Shown in pieces: positions 10,034-19,047 of a stretch of 64,000 bases of DNA. Every line of letters starts with the position of its first letter. Within the stretch, counting starts at the first letter, position 1. Under the pieces are notes generated by a model. That model was not told where the DNA came from. It saw only the letters and a list, made by a program, of their open reading frames with translations, and did not search any database. Origin of the DNA: Spirosoma rhododendri (GTDB taxonomy: Bacteria > Bacteroidota > Bacteroidia > Cytophagales > Spirosomataceae); the NCBI RefSeq assembly GCF_012849055.1, contig NZ_CP051677.1:2736001-2800000 (forward strand), read 5' to 3'. Made by a program: the position numbers and the translations under genes.

Positions 10034-11260
10034 TCACGGTTGATTCTCTTTTTCCTTACCGCCTTCAAAATTGGACGGCGGTTCGGGCCCCAGGGTGTCG
10101 CTCAGAATCAGGCCCAGCACACTTGCCACCAGTATGCTCAGTAGCTGTAGCGGCCCGATGTTTTCCAGGAAGCCGAGCAGGGCAAAGGCCACTGCCAGCC
10201 CAAACCGGACGATAATCCCCCGTCTGAAGCTGGGGTGGCACGGTCCCGACAGCAGCGTTGTCAGGCTGATGCAGGCCTGCGTCAGGAAATAGCCGCTCAG
10301 CGCCCCCGTGATGAACCATTGCGCCGACCGCGACAGATCGAGCGTGTCGACGTTTCGTACGGTCATCTCCATCCCAACGCCAACCATCGTCAGCGCCATC
10401 GTCAGGGGCAAGTGCAGGTAAAGCCAGAAGCGGTACGGCAAATTCGAACCGTCTTTTTCCACCTTACGCACAGCCTCATCGTCAACCCGGTCGAAGTAAG
10501 CCCACCAGATACCGATGACGATGATGGAACAAAGAATCGTGGCACTGACAGACCTCATCGTCAGGCCGTGGTCGATCATCGCATTGACGATGCTGGTAAT
10601 CGACTGCCCCAGTACCAGCAGCGTGAACAGCCCGTAGCGTTCGGGCAGGTGCCGTACGTCGGGCGGAAATTTTTTGTGGTGTTCGGCACCTATCGCAACG
10701 AGGGGTGTCGTCAACTCGATCAGTAGGCCCAGCGCCCACAGCCAGTACCGATAGGGAATCGGCACGAACACAGACGCGACCCACAGGATAATGGAAACGC
10801 TAAACCCCAGCACGATGCGTCGGATATAGTCCCGAGTTTCGGGCAGGTAATACCACACCCGGCCATACTCCACAAGCAGTGCGAAGCGGGTGATGGAATA
10901 CGTAATGGCAAAGACCGTCGACAGGGCTTCCGATTCGACCGACCGGGGAATGGTGGTTGCCAGAATAATCAGGGCGATCAGCTGAATACTGGTGAGCACC
11001 CGGTGCGTAACGTCGCGCTCGTTGTCGAAGCGGGTCGAATAGGTGGTTTCGCCGTTCCAGAGCCACCAGATCGGCACGAACAGCAGCACGAATTCCAGGA
11101 ACGACATATCGCTGTCGTCGGTCAGCAGTCGCTGCGCCAGTTGGGCGATTATAGCCGTGAAAACGAGGTCGTTCAGCAGTTCCGGCCAGGTGGTTTGCCG
11201 ATGACCCGGCTCGCGACTACTGCGCAGAATAGGAATGCCGGAACTGGTATCGGATGCCAT
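10034..11260 (-). CDS. Low temperature requirement protein A (LtrA) family membrane protein
   Basis: I choose the ATG at 11260 (MASDTSSGIP), giving 408 residues; the frame is open further upstream, but that part has no family look. The protein is mostly hydrophobic, with about ten or more membrane helices. It carries the LtrA family opening 'TTWPELLNDLVFTAIIAQLAQ' and the central 'PERYGLFTLLVLGQSITSIV' (LPERYGLFTIIVLGE-like motif). LtrA was named from a Listeria cold-growth mutant, and its biochemical role is not settled. It stands alone between the sigma gene and the divergent peptidase genes. Confidence 0.85.
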   Translation of the reverse strand: MASDTSSGIPILRSSREPGHRQTTWPELLNDLVFTAIIAQLAQRLLTDDSDMSFLEFVLLFVPIWWLWNGETTYSTRFDNERDVTHRVLTSIQLIALIILATTIPRSVESEALSTVFAITYSITRFALLVEYGRVWYYLPETRDYIRRIVLGFSVSIILWVASVFVPIPYRYWLWALGLLIELTTPLVAIGAEHHKKFPPDVRHLPERYGLFTLLVLGQSITSIVNAMIDHGLTMRSVSATILCSIIVIGIWWAYFDRVDDEAVRKVEKDGSNLPYRFWLYLHLPLTMALTMVGVGMEMTVRNVDTLDLSRSAQWFITGALSGYFLTQACISLTTLLSGPCHPSFRRGIIVRFGLAVAFALLGFLENIGPLQLLSILVASVLGLILSDTLGPEPPSNFEGGKEKENQP

Positions 11261-11437
11261 AGGTAAGTAAACAGGTTTGCAGTGATCGGTATGATGCAGT
11301 GAGCAGCCGGGCAACCCGCCGGGTATCATATTTAGCGCAGTATATACGATATACAAACTGCGTCGGTTGTTTATGGTTGTGATAGTCTGTTAGTCAGGTT
11401 GTATTTTTAGCGCCAACGTATCTATTGCAAAACCCGC

Positions 11438-13138
11438 ATGAAACACCTTTTTCGTACTGTTTTCTTCATCAGCTTATGGAGTCCACTGCTCAGGGCACAA
11501 CCCGCCCCGGCACCACCAGACTATCAGAATCACGCGCAGCTATCGGCCCGGTTGAAAGCACTGGCCAGCCGGTCGGACAATGCCGCTGCGGTTGAATCCA
11601 TCGGTAAATCACTCAGTGGTAACGATATTTGGGTGCTCACCCTCGGCCGGGGGAAGGCAACCGCCAAACCGGCTTTGGCGATCGTGGCCGGTATTGATGG
11701 CAGTCATCTCGCCGGTACCGAAATGGCGGTTGAACTGGCCGAAAAACTGCTGAGCAGCACCAGTGACAGTATCCGCCGGGTGCTCGACACCAAGACTATC
11801 TACGTCATACCCCTCGTCAGCCCCGATGCACAGGCGCAGGCGTTCGCCAAGCTCCGCTTCGAGCGCACCGGCAACGCCCGCGACACCGACGACGACCGCG
11901 ACGGGCACCTGAACGAAGACCCGTTTGACGACCTGAACCGCGACGGGCAGATTACGCAGGTGCGCGTCGAAGACCCGACGGGGCAGTACGTACCGAGCAA
12001 AGACGACGCGCGCGTGCTGGTGAAAGCCGATCCGGCGAAAGGCGAAACGGGCCGTTACGTGCTGGTATCGGAAGGAACCGACACCGACAAAGACGGGCAG
12101 CACAACGAAGACGGTGAGGGCGGGGTGGCAATCGACAAAAACTTCACCTTCGACTACCCGTTTTTCACGCCCGGCTCCGGCGAAATGCCCGTTTCGGAAC
12201 CCGAAAATCGCGCTCTGCTCGACTTCCTTGCCAAATCGCCGAACATCTACGCCGTCCTGACTTTTGGACCGTACAACAATCTGAGCGAAGCGCCCAGGTT
12301 CGACCGGGCCAAAACGACGAAGCGCATCATTACGGGGTTGCTGGAAAAAGACGCGACAGTGGGCGAACAGGTGTCGAAACTGTACAACGCGCAGACGAGT
12401 CTGAAAGACGCCCCGGCCATGCCCGCGACCAAAGGCAACTTTGCCCAGACGGCCTACTACCACCACGGCCGGTTCAGTTTCTCGACGCCCGGCTGGTGGG
12501 CACCCAAAACTACGGCCGCTACTCCCGCCCGGCGCGATAGCAGTGCCACCGCCAAACCCACCCCGCCTGCGACGGCTACGGCGGCCAAAGGTGGGGACGA
12601 CAACGAAGACGTCCGCTTCCTGAAATGGGCCGACGCTAACGGCCTGACCAACGTGTACGTCAACTGGACACCCATCGACCACCCCGATTTCCCGAATCGC
12701 AGGGCCGAAGTGGGTGGGCTGGTTCCGTTTGCCAGACAGAATCCGCCGGTCCGGTTCCTGGCCGACAATGTGCAGAAACACGTGCAGTTCGTAACGGCGC
12801 TGGCCGGGCGGATGCCGCGGATCGAGATCGTCAATGTGCGCAGCGAATCGCTGGGAAGCGGGCTGCATCGTGTTACGGCGCAGGTCGTGAATCGGGGACT
12901 GTTGCCAACGGGTAGCGAACTGGGCGACCGCGTGCGCTGGGTGCCGAAGATGAAAGTCGAGCTGAAACTAGCTGACAAACAGAGCGTCGTGTCGGGTCGT
13001 CGGATCATGCTGCGCGGCCCGATGGCAGCGGGGGAAACGATGGACGTAACGTTTCTCGTCAGCGGGTCCGGGCGCGTCACGCTCGAAGCCGGTAACGCCA
13101 TGACCGGCGTTCAGCAGCAGGAAATCAATCTGAAATAA
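11438..13138 (+). CDS. M14 carboxypeptidase-like protein lacking the catalytic residues (predicted pseudoenzyme)
   Basis: The 566-residue product has a signal peptide (MKHLFRTVFFISLW, cut near residue 20) and aligns without gaps over key blocks with its downstream neighbour, an intact M14 peptidase. The zinc pair H-x-x-E is D-G-S-H here (D87, H90). The third ligand in SYHNYGG becomes TFGPYNN, the substrate Asn-Arg pair becomes Asp-Lys, and the catalytic Glu of FSTEL becomes Pro (FSTPG). It keeps two Asp-rich EF-hand/TSP3-like insertions and a C-terminal beta domain, and has an added Ala/Pro/Thr-rich linker near residues 355-385. It is most likely an exported non-catalytic paralogue that binds peptide or partners its neighbour. 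Loss of activity is inferred from sequence alone. Confidence 0.85.
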   Translation: MKHLFRTVFFISLWSPLLRAQPAPAPPDYQNHAQLSARLKALASRSDNAAAVESIGKSLSGNDIWVLTLGRGKATAKPALAIVAGIDGSHLAGTEMAVELAEKLLSSTSDSIRRVLDTKTIYVIPLVSPDAQAQAFAKLRFERTGNARDTDDDRDGHLNEDPFDDLNRDGQITQVRVEDPTGQYVPSKDDARVLVKADPAKGETGRYVLVSEGTDTDKDGQHNEDGEGGVAIDKNFTFDYPFFTPGSGEMPVSEPENRALLDFLAKSPNIYAVLTFGPYNNLSEAPRFDRAKTTKRIITGLLEKDATVGEQVSKLYNAQTSLKDAPAMPATKGNFAQTAYYHHGRFSFSTPGWWAPKTTAATPARRDSSATAKPTPPATATAAKGGDDNEDVRFLKWADANGLTNVYVNWTPIDHPDFPNRRAEVGGLVPFARQNPPVRFLADNVQKHVQFVTALAGRMPRIEIVNVRSESLGSGLHRVTAQVVNRGLLPTGSELGDRVRWVPKMKVELKLADKQSVVSGRRIMLRGPMAAGETMDVTFLVSGSGRVTLEAGNAMTGVQQQEINLK

Positions 13139-13140
13139 AC

Positions 13141-13226
13141 CGGTTCAAGGTGTACTGTCTAACGGTCAATGTTGCTCCGCGTAGCTACTCTTCAACGTTA
13201 AACAGTACACCTTAAACCTTGAACAT
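13141..13226. repeat. Imperfect inverted repeat, AAGGTTTA family (copy 2)
   Basis: The gap between the two M14 genes holds GGTTCAAGGTGTACTGT facing ACAGTACACC-TTAAACCTTGAAC. It is a member of the same intergenic hairpin family as at 4.1 kb and ends just before the second peptidase start. Confidence 0.75.
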
Positions 13227-13233
13227 ACTTTCG

Positions 13234-14985
13234 ATGAAACATATACTCCTCATAACGCTTAGCCTGTTTGCGCTGACAGCCGTTGGGCAGAAGCAACCGG
13301 CCAAAACCGACGATCCCGGCGGGCTGAAAGCCATTGGGTCGCCCGTGAATCCAAAAGTGCCGATGCGGTGGAATCACTATAACGACTACGGCATGATTAC
13401 CAAATTCTGTCAGGATCTGGCCAAAGCCTACCCCGATCTGGTGAAGCTGGAGTCGATGGGCAAATCGTATCAGGGCCGCGACATCTGGGTGCTGACCATT
13501 ACCGACACAAAAACGGGGAACCCGGCCCGCAAGCCCGGTTTTTACATCGACGGTAATATTCACTCCAACGAAATTCAGGGGTCGGAGGTCGCGATGTACA
13601 CGGCCTGGTACCTGGCCGAATCGTTTGCTGATGAGTCATACATTCAACAGCTATTGAAAGACCGGGTGTTCTACATTGCCCCGACGATCAACCCCGACGC
13701 CCGCGAAGATTTCGTCAAGAACCCCAACAACCCCAACACGCCCCGCTCCGGTATGATGCCGCTGGATGACGACGGCGACGGGCAGGTTGACGAGGATAAA
13801 TACGACGATCTGGACAAAGACGGCAACATCGTGCAGATGCGCCGGAAGAGTCCGCTGGGCCGGTGGAACGTCGACCCCAGCGATCCAAACCGCATGGTGC
13901 CCGCCAAACCCGACGAGCCGGGGACGTACGAAATTCTGGGTTACGAGGGTGAAGACAACGACGGCGATGGGCTGGTAAATGAAGACGTGATCGGGCAGTA
14001 CGACCCCAACCGCGACTGGGGTTGGGGCTGGCAACCTGACTATATTCAGCGCGGGGCCTTGTACTACCCCGGTACGCTGCCCGAAACACAGGCCGTGAAG
14101 AAATTCGCGATGAGCCACCCCAACATCGCCGGAGCGCAGAGCTACCACAATTACGGCGGTATGTTTCTGCGCGGACCGGGTTCGGAAGAAGATGTGCCCT
14201 ACTACACACCCGGTGATATTGCCGTGTACGACGTGATTGGGAAAGTGGGGGAGAAGATGATTCCCGGCTACCGCTACCTGACCATCTACAAAGACCTGTA
14301 CACCGTGTACGGCGGTGAAATCGACTGGTTCTCGCTGGGCCGGGGTGTCTTTACGTTCTCAACGGAGCTGATGACGTCGTACAAGTTCTTTAACCAGAAA
14401 TCAGATGAGAATCGGTTTCAGAACGACGAGTTCAACCAGTTCGACAAGTACCTGCTGCTGAAAGATGCCTATGTGCCGTGGAAAGCGTACAAGCACCCGC
14501 AGTTTGGCGACATTGAAATTGGTGGGCCGAAGAAAAACTACATCCGCAACCACCCCGGTTTTATGCTCGAAGAAGACGCCCATCGCAACATGGCGTTTAC
14601 GCTCTTTCACGCCGATAACATGCCGATGCTGACGGTGCAGGACATCGAAATAAAACCCCTCGCCAACGGCCTGACCCAGATTACGGCGACGGTGCAGAAT
14701 CAGCGCGTAATCCCGACCCACTCGAGCCACGACCTGAAATACCGAATCGAACGGCCTGACCGCATTTCGCTGAAAGGCGCTACGGCGTTGGCGGGAATGA
14801 TTGTCGACAACGACGATCTGGGCATCGCCCGCGAGCAAAAAAACAACCCGGCTACGATTGAGGTGCCGAATATTCCAGGCATGGGCTACGTCAAAGTGCG
14901 CTGGATCGTAAGCGGCAAACCCGGTAAGGCAACCGTCGAGGTCGACAGTCAGAAGGGTGGGCTGGCGTCGAAAACGGTGGAGTAA
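13234..14985 (+). CDS. M14 family zinc carboxypeptidase, exported
   Basis: Start taken at the ATG at 13234 (MKHILLITLSLFALTAVG, a signal peptide) rather than the in-frame TTG 15 bases upstream. The 583-residue product has the M14 zinc site H110-S-N-E113, substrate residues in 'DPNRDW', the third zinc ligand in 'SYHNYGG' and the catalytic Glu in 'FTFSTELM'. Two insertions are rich in Asp ('DDDGDGQVDEDKYDDLDKDG' and 'GEDNDGDGLVNED') and look like Ca-binding EF-hand/TSP3 loops. A C-terminal beta-sandwich follows. It should trim C-terminal residues from peptides in the periplasm or outside. It is transcribed together with the inactive-looking paralogue upstream. Confidence 0.92.
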   Translation: MKHILLITLSLFALTAVGQKQPAKTDDPGGLKAIGSPVNPKVPMRWNHYNDYGMITKFCQDLAKAYPDLVKLESMGKSYQGRDIWVLTITDTKTGNPARKPGFYIDGNIHSNEIQGSEVAMYTAWYLAESFADESYIQQLLKDRVFYIAPTINPDAREDFVKNPNNPNTPRSGMMPLDDDGDGQVDEDKYDDLDKDGNIVQMRRKSPLGRWNVDPSDPNRMVPAKPDEPGTYEILGYEGEDNDGDGLVNEDVIGQYDPNRDWGWGWQPDYIQRGALYYPGTLPETQAVKKFAMSHPNIAGAQSYHNYGGMFLRGPGSEEDVPYYTPGDIAVYDVIGKVGEKMIPGYRYLTIYKDLYTVYGGEIDWFSLGRGVFTFSTELMTSYKFFNQKSDENRFQNDEFNQFDKYLLLKDAYVPWKAYKHPQFGDIEIGGPKKNYIRNHPGFMLEEDAHRNMAFTLFHADNMPMLTVQDIEIKPLANGLTQITATVQNQRVIPTHSSHDLKYRIERPDRISLKGATALAGMIVDNDDLGIAREQKNNPATIEVPNIPGMGYVKVRWIVSGKPGKATVEVDSQKGGLASKTVE

Positions 14986-15006
14986 TTGCCATCGGAACTA
15001 CGGACA

Positions 15007-15049
15007 AACGCATCGTGCCCCGGCTGAGCAAGCCGGGGCACGATGCGTT
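15007..15049. terminator. Bidirectional terminator between converging genes
   Basis: Perfect 19-bp arms (AACGCATCGTGCCCCGGCT) around a 5-base loop lie between the M14 gene (ends 14985, plus) and the winged-helix regulator (ends 15052, minus). There is no long T-run, so termination could depend on the stem alone. Confidence 0.8.
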
Positions 15050-15051
15050 CG

Positions 15052-15348
15052 TCAGATACCCTTGATAAATTCTTCCAGCGCGTTGAGGTGCTCGGTAAAC
15101 GCCTGCCTGCCCGCTTCGGTAGCGGTGTAGGTTGTATTGGGTTTGCGACCGACGAACTGCTTCTGCACCGATACAAAACCCGCTTCTTCCAGCGCGCGCA
15201 GGTGCGTCGCCAGATTCCCGTCGGTCAGGCCCAATAATTCTTTGAACGCGTTGAAACTGAGCGAATCGTTGACCATTAGTACCGACATGAGGCTCAGCCG
15301 CGCTTTGCTTTCAAAGGCTTTGTTGAAGTTTGTCAGTAGTTGATTCAT
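15052..15348 (-). CDS. Winged-helix transcriptional regulator (PF13601-like)
   Basis: This 98-residue protein is a single winged-helix domain: 'ARLSLMSVLMVNDSLSFNAFKELLGLTDGNLATHLRALEEAGFV' is the recognition region, followed by a wing with 'GRKPNTTYTATEAGR'. Its start codon overlaps the stop of the upstream membrane-protein gene (ATGA at 15345-15348), so the two are translationally coupled. Such pairs often consist of a repressor of its own operon and the membrane protein it is made with. No ligand-binding domain is present. Confidence 0.9.
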   Translation of the reverse strand: MNQLLTNFNKAFESKARLSLMSVLMVNDSLSFNAFKELLGLTDGNLATHLRALEEAGFVSVQKQFVGRKPNTTYTATEAGRQAFTEHLNALEEFIKGI

Positions 15349-15986
15349 TCGGTACCCCGTTCGTATTTATAGTACATGGCCAGTCCGTACAGAATATGGA
15401 GCAGGCCAAACCCGACAGCCCATGCCAGCAGGCTATAACCCGGCCAGAATAGCGTCAGCAAACCCAGCCCGATTTCGCAGTAACCCAGCGACTCCACGTC
15501 GCGCAGGGTGTGCTTGCTGCCACTGACCAGCGCCAGCCCGTAGAAGATGAGCGTGGCTGGCAAGGTTAGCCAGATCAGATTGTAAGACAACAGGGCCAGA
15601 CAGAAAATTCCCCCGGCCAGCAACGGTACGGCCATCGATCGCAGCAGTTGCCGCGACGAGTTGTTCCAGACCGACAGCCCTTGCCGGTGCGCCTTGCGGA
15701 TGGTGAAATACACCCCAAACACTAGTGCCAGCGCCAGCACGACTAGCGCAACGCCGACCAGAAAAGTCCGGTCGCTGCCGTACAGCTGGCTGGTGATTCG
15801 GTCGCCGTAGGGAGCGGGCAACAGCGCCTGCCAGCGAAACCGGGTGTACACAATGAAAGCGCCCGCCAGTGCCACCAGCCCGGCCGAAACGCCCGACAAG
15901 CCGCTGAGCGATATAAACTTTGACGAACGCTCCATCAGGCTGCGAATTTCGGTCAGCGTCTGAAGGTGTTCACGTGATTCGTGCAT
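15345..15986 (-). CDS. Multi-pass membrane protein coupled to the winged-helix regulator
   Basis: Start chosen at the ATG at 15986 (MHESREHLQTLTEIR), giving 213 residues. A short charged N-terminal helix ('TEIRSLMERSSKFISLSG') is followed by about six membrane helices. I do not recognise an enzymatic motif. Similar small proteins next to PF13601 regulators are usually annotated as hypothetical membrane proteins. It is separated by 22 bases from dgkA and overlaps the regulator by four, so it belongs to the DUF1361-dgkA-membrane-regulator operon. Its role, sensory or structural, is unknown. Confidence 0.8.
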   Translation of the reverse strand: MHESREHLQTLTEIRSLMERSSKFISLSGLSGVSAGLVALAGAFIVYTRFRWQALLPAPYGDRITSQLYGSDRTFLVGVALVVLALALVFGVYFTIRKAHRQGLSVWNNSSRQLLRSMAVPLLAGGIFCLALLSYNLIWLTLPATLIFYGLALVSGSKHTLRDVESLGYCEIGLGLLTLFWPGYSLLAWAVGFGLLHILYGLAMYYKYERGTE

Positions 15987-16008
15987 GAGTTGAACAGAAG
16001 AGAAAAGG

Positions 16009-16377
16009 TCAGAAAAAACGGTCGATAAGGTGACTGCCCAGGATAATGCTGCCAACGGTGGCGGCAGTGAGGGCCATAATCAGCACCGCGCCGGACGCCA
16101 TGTCTTTAATCGCTTTGATCTGTGGGTGACGGTCGGGGGTAACGTGGTCGCAGAGTTTTTCGAGGGCGGTATTCACGGCTTCGGCTGCCCAGACCAGCCC
16201 GATCTGCGTAACCAGCAACGCCCACTCGATCCGGCCCAGCCCGAGCCACAACCCCAGTCCCAGTACAGCCAAAGCCGCCAGCCCGTGTACTTTGGCGTTG
16301 TTCTCAAACCGGAACAGATCGACGATGCCCTGCCCCGCAAACCGGAAGCTGCGCAGCACTTTGCGGGTATCAATCAT
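16009..16377 (-). CDS. dgkA: Diacylglycerol/undecaprenol kinase (DgkA family)
   Basis: The 122-residue integral membrane protein has the DgkA signature 'EAVNTALEKLCDHV' followed by 'KAIKDMASGAVLI', holding the metal and active-site acidic residues, and about three to four membrane helices. It is the usual size for the family. It phosphorylates diacylglycerol or, more often outside proteobacteria, undecaprenol, recycling a lipid carrier for cell-wall synthesis. It lies 6 bases after the DUF1361 gene and 22 before the next gene in one operon. Substrate preference cannot be read from sequence. Confidence 0.93.
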   Translation of the reverse strand: MIDTRKVLRSFRFAGQGIVDLFRFENNAKVHGLAALAVLGLGLWLGLGRIEWALLVTQIGLVWAAEAVNTALEKLCDHVTPDRHPQIKAIKDMASGAVLIMALTAATVGSIILGSHLIDRFF

Positions 16378-16383
16378 AAACGA

Positions 16384-17082
16384 TCAGCGAGTCAGCGCAG
16401 GTTCGTCCTGCTCGTTGTGCCACCAGAAGGCCACGTACAAAACGACGAGTACAAAGCCATAAGCCAGCGTCAGTTTAATACTCAGGTGATCCCGGTAGGC
16501 GAAGACGACAGCCCGAACCAGATCAACTGGCGATGATAACACATTCCAGCTGTTCCACCGGCCAAACCGCCCCAGATAAATACCGAATCCCGACAAAAAC
16601 TGACAGCCCAGCATCACCAGCCAGGTTTGGGTGGTACCCAGCAATGGTCGCAGTATCCGATGGACCAACAACGTCGAGTACAGTCCGCAGAGCAGGCCCG
16701 TCATAGCAAACAGAAAAATAGTCATGGTGTCGAACCACAGCAGCGGCATCGGCACGTCCTGAATGTGAAACAGGTCGGTAATGATGTACGGTGCGTTGGG
16801 CAGAAACGCCAGCCAGATCGTCAGGGCCGCCAGCAGCACTTCGGTACTGCCGAACAAAGGCCGCTCCGCTGCCGACGCCCGCAAATCGCGCAACACCAGC
16901 ACAACCCCCAGCGGGAACCACGCCAGAAACAGATTCCAGGTAAGCATGATGAAAAACCACCAGTTGCCCGTGATAAACCCCCGTGCCACGGTCAGAACTA
17001 ACCCGCCCACCGTCAGACCCGCTAACGCGACCAAACCCCGACCCGACCGGGCAGGCTGGAATGAAAATAATGATGTTTGCAT
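16384..17082 (-). CDS. DUF1361 membrane protein
   Basis: Start taken at the ATG at 17082 (MQTSLFSFQPARSGRG), giving 232 residues with about seven membrane helices. The blocks 'TWNLFLAWFPLGVVLVLRDL', 'WLAFLPNAPYIITDLFHI' and 'GIYLGRFGRWNSWNVL' are typical of DUF1361, a family of uncharacterised bacterial membrane proteins. It is the first gene of the operon with dgkA, which hints at an envelope-lipid or cell-wall setting, though no function is known. A near-consensus minus-strand -7 element (TTACTTTG at 17113-17106) lies about 24 bases upstream of its start. Confidence 0.88.
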   Translation of the reverse strand: MQTSLFSFQPARSGRGLVALAGLTVGGLVLTVARGFITGNWWFFIMLTWNLFLAWFPLGVVLVLRDLRASAAERPLFGSTEVLLAALTIWLAFLPNAPYIITDLFHIQDVPMPLLWFDTMTIFLFAMTGLLCGLYSTLLVHRILRPLLGTTQTWLVMLGCQFLSGFGIYLGRFGRWNSWNVLSSPVDLVRAVVFAYRDHLSIKLTLAYGFVLVVLYVAFWWHNEQDEPALTR

Positions 17083-17505
17083 AAGATGGAAAGAACTTTG
17101 TGTTGCAAAGTAAACGAAGACGAAGTTGCTGTGCAAGCAGCGTGGGTCGGAACGGAAAGAAAAATGTCGGGCGAGGCCAAAGGGCGAAGAAAGGGCAGGT
17201 CAGACTGGTTGTATACCCATTCCCACAGAACAGATGATTTAACTAGGGATCGCTTAACTAAATTTTAATCTTTGTATAACCGCTGACTAAGCGGCTCTCC
17301 CTAACCCCCAGGCGGGTCCTATAAAGCCACTGTTGGCTGGTAGTCGTACGCGACACGATTACCGTTACATCACTTCGCTGATTTTCTGGATTTTAATAGG
17401 TCGTTACTGACGTATTTTAGCTAAACGTTTGCCATAAGGGCCGACGAATCATGACGGTGCTCAGCAGGCACTGTTGTGTACATACTCAACCTGAAACGAA
17501 TTTTT
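17083..17505. other. 423-base divergent intergenic region without a gene
   Basis: This stretch separates the minus-strand DUF1361 operon from the plus-strand beta-helix lipoprotein. I see a near-consensus Bacteroidota -7 element for each direction: TTACTTTG on the minus strand near 17110, and TAATCTTTG (three rather than two spacer bases) on the plus strand near 17265-17273. Short frames here have no family look. No RNA gene or repeat was recognised. Confidence 0.5.
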
Positions 17506-18987
17506 ATGAGACTGAACGTTCTGAGTCGCTTCGGCTGGCTCTCGCTGTTGATTGGATTACTTGCGCAATGCCACCCGGCCGATCCTGAGCCTAATCTGGT
17601 CTGGAACCGGCAGGACGCGCTGACGATAGCTGATGTGCGTGCTTTGTCTGGGTATAATCTGCCGGGTAGCATTCGCATTACCGATGCCGGTAAAGAAGGG
17701 TTGTTCCGGGCGGTCCCGATCGATAATAGCTCGGCCGACAATATGGGAACGGTGCTGGTTACAATCAACGGCATCCGCTACGTGCGCGAGTACACTGGTC
17801 CGGCAAACGCGTACTGGTTCGGCATCACGCCTGAGTCTGATGACATTGGCCCGGCCTTGCAGGCGGCTGTCAACGCGGCTACGGTTCTGATTATCCCCGA
17901 CGGCACGTACCGGCAGCGGAAATCGGTGGTACTACGGAGTGGGATGACCGTACAGGGTAATCCGGGGAAAGTGGTTATCAATTTACCGAACAGTTATTCG
18001 TCGTTCGTGTACCTGACCCGCCCGCAGGACGCCCTACAACCGCTCGAAAACATTACGATCGATGGGCTATCGTGGAACGTAACCTCGCAGGAAGAAACGC
18101 AGGTAAGCACAATCTACATCGACGGCCCATCCGTCAGCAACCTGATCATTCAAAATTGCAGCAGCCGCGACGAAACCGCTAAAGACAGCACCAACTGGCT
18201 GACTCTTAAGATTCAGGCGGGAAAGACAGCCAACAACGTTCTGGTACAGAACAACGACGTGCGGGCCAAGCGCATAGCCTGCGAGATATTCAACCACGAC
18301 AACTACGGTGTCTACGCGGGTAAGAACATCACCGTGCAGAACAATTACTTCCACGACAGCTGGTTCGGTATTTCGCTGTCGGGACCGATGGATGGCCTGA
18401 CCATCGACAAGAACCGTATTGTAAACTGTAGCTTCTACGGCATTGAGGTTGCCGGGGCTGCCCGCAACGTAAAGATTACCAACAACACATTTGAAGGTAC
18501 ATTCAGCCGGTTTCTGGCCGGTTCCAACGATGGTTCCGGCGAGGGGCAGGGGGGCGGGTCCGTGCTGACCGGCGCCCAAATAACCGGCAACTCAACCGTC
18601 GGACTCGTGACGGGCGGTATTCAGCTTTTCAACGGGGGAACCGTCAACTTCAGCAAAAACAACTTCAACATGACGGGTATGCTTGAACTGGCCCACTCGA
18701 CCAGCGGAGGAACGTTTGCCGACAATGTTATCCAGACGACATTCGACAGGGCGGTAATCTGCGACAACGTATCCAACAACACGTTTACGAACAACCGACT
18801 ATCAAACAAGAACTCGTCCGACAACCGGGCTACATTTATATCGTACGGCAACCGCGCCACCAACAACGTGCTCAGAAATAATACGCTTAGTAAAGGCGCT
18901 GGTAGTGGATCCTACTATCTGTCTCTTGACGGAGGCAGCACTGTCGCGTCGGGTAATGTCGATGAAAACGGGAATCCGATTCCGTAA
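17506..18987 (+). CDS. Right-handed parallel beta-helix lipoprotein (pectate-lyase-like fold)
   Basis: I use the ATG at 17506 (MRLNVLSRFGWLSLLIGLLAQC); the frame is also open from a GTG 30 bases upstream. The lipobox LLAQC predicts a lipidated Cys22 and export. After a short N-terminal domain the chain shows repeating coils rich in Asn and Val/Ile ('ITVQNNYFHDSWFGISLSG', 'LTIDKNRIVNCSFYGIEVAG', 'VKITNNTFEG'), typical of the beta-helix of pectate lyases and periplasmic carbohydrate-binding or -cleaving proteins. The opening of the helix ('DIGPALQAAVNAATVLIIPDG') is the usual pectate-lyase_3-like entry. No catalytic set can be assigned, so binding, lyase or hydrolase roles remain open. It is monocistronic, followed by a terminator. 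Confidence 0.85.
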   Translation: MRLNVLSRFGWLSLLIGLLAQCHPADPEPNLVWNRQDALTIADVRALSGYNLPGSIRITDAGKEGLFRAVPIDNSSADNMGTVLVTINGIRYVREYTGPANAYWFGITPESDDIGPALQAAVNAATVLIIPDGTYRQRKSVVLRSGMTVQGNPGKVVINLPNSYSSFVYLTRPQDALQPLENITIDGLSWNVTSQEETQVSTIYIDGPSVSNLIIQNCSSRDETAKDSTNWLTLKIQAGKTANNVLVQNNDVRAKRIACEIFNHDNYGVYAGKNITVQNNYFHDSWFGISLSGPMDGLTIDKNRIVNCSFYGIEVAGAARNVKITNNTFEGTFSRFLAGSNDGSGEGQGGGSVLTGAQITGNSTVGLVTGGIQLFNGGTVNFSKNNFNMTGMLELAHSTSGGTFADNVIQTTFDRAVICDNVSNNTFTNNRLSNKNSSDNRATFISYGNRATNNVLRNNTLSKGAGSGSYYLSLDGGSTVASGNVDENGNPIP

Positions 18988-19004
18988 GCAGCCCAGCACA
19001 GTTT

Positions 19005-19046
19005 ACAAAATGGGGCCGAAGCGATATCGTTTCGGCCCCATTTTGT
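19005..19046. terminator. Bidirectional terminator
   Basis: Arms ACAAAATGGGGCCGAA (16 bases, perfect) enclose GCGATATCGT, itself nearly self-complementary. T-runs on both sides (ATTTTGT / ACAAAAT) suit termination of the beta-helix gene on the plus strand and the ABC ATPase gene on the minus strand. Confidence 0.85.
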
Positions 19047-19047
19047 A

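Noticed and set aside
11609..12868. 419-codon minus-strand frame opposite the first M14 gene
   Set aside because: It mirrors a clear M14-like protein and shows no independent promoter or family features.
17077..17268. 63-codon plus-strand frame in the DUF1361/beta-helix gap
   Set aside because: It overlaps the DUF1361 start region, has no family and is Arg/Lys/Thr-rich in a chance-like way.
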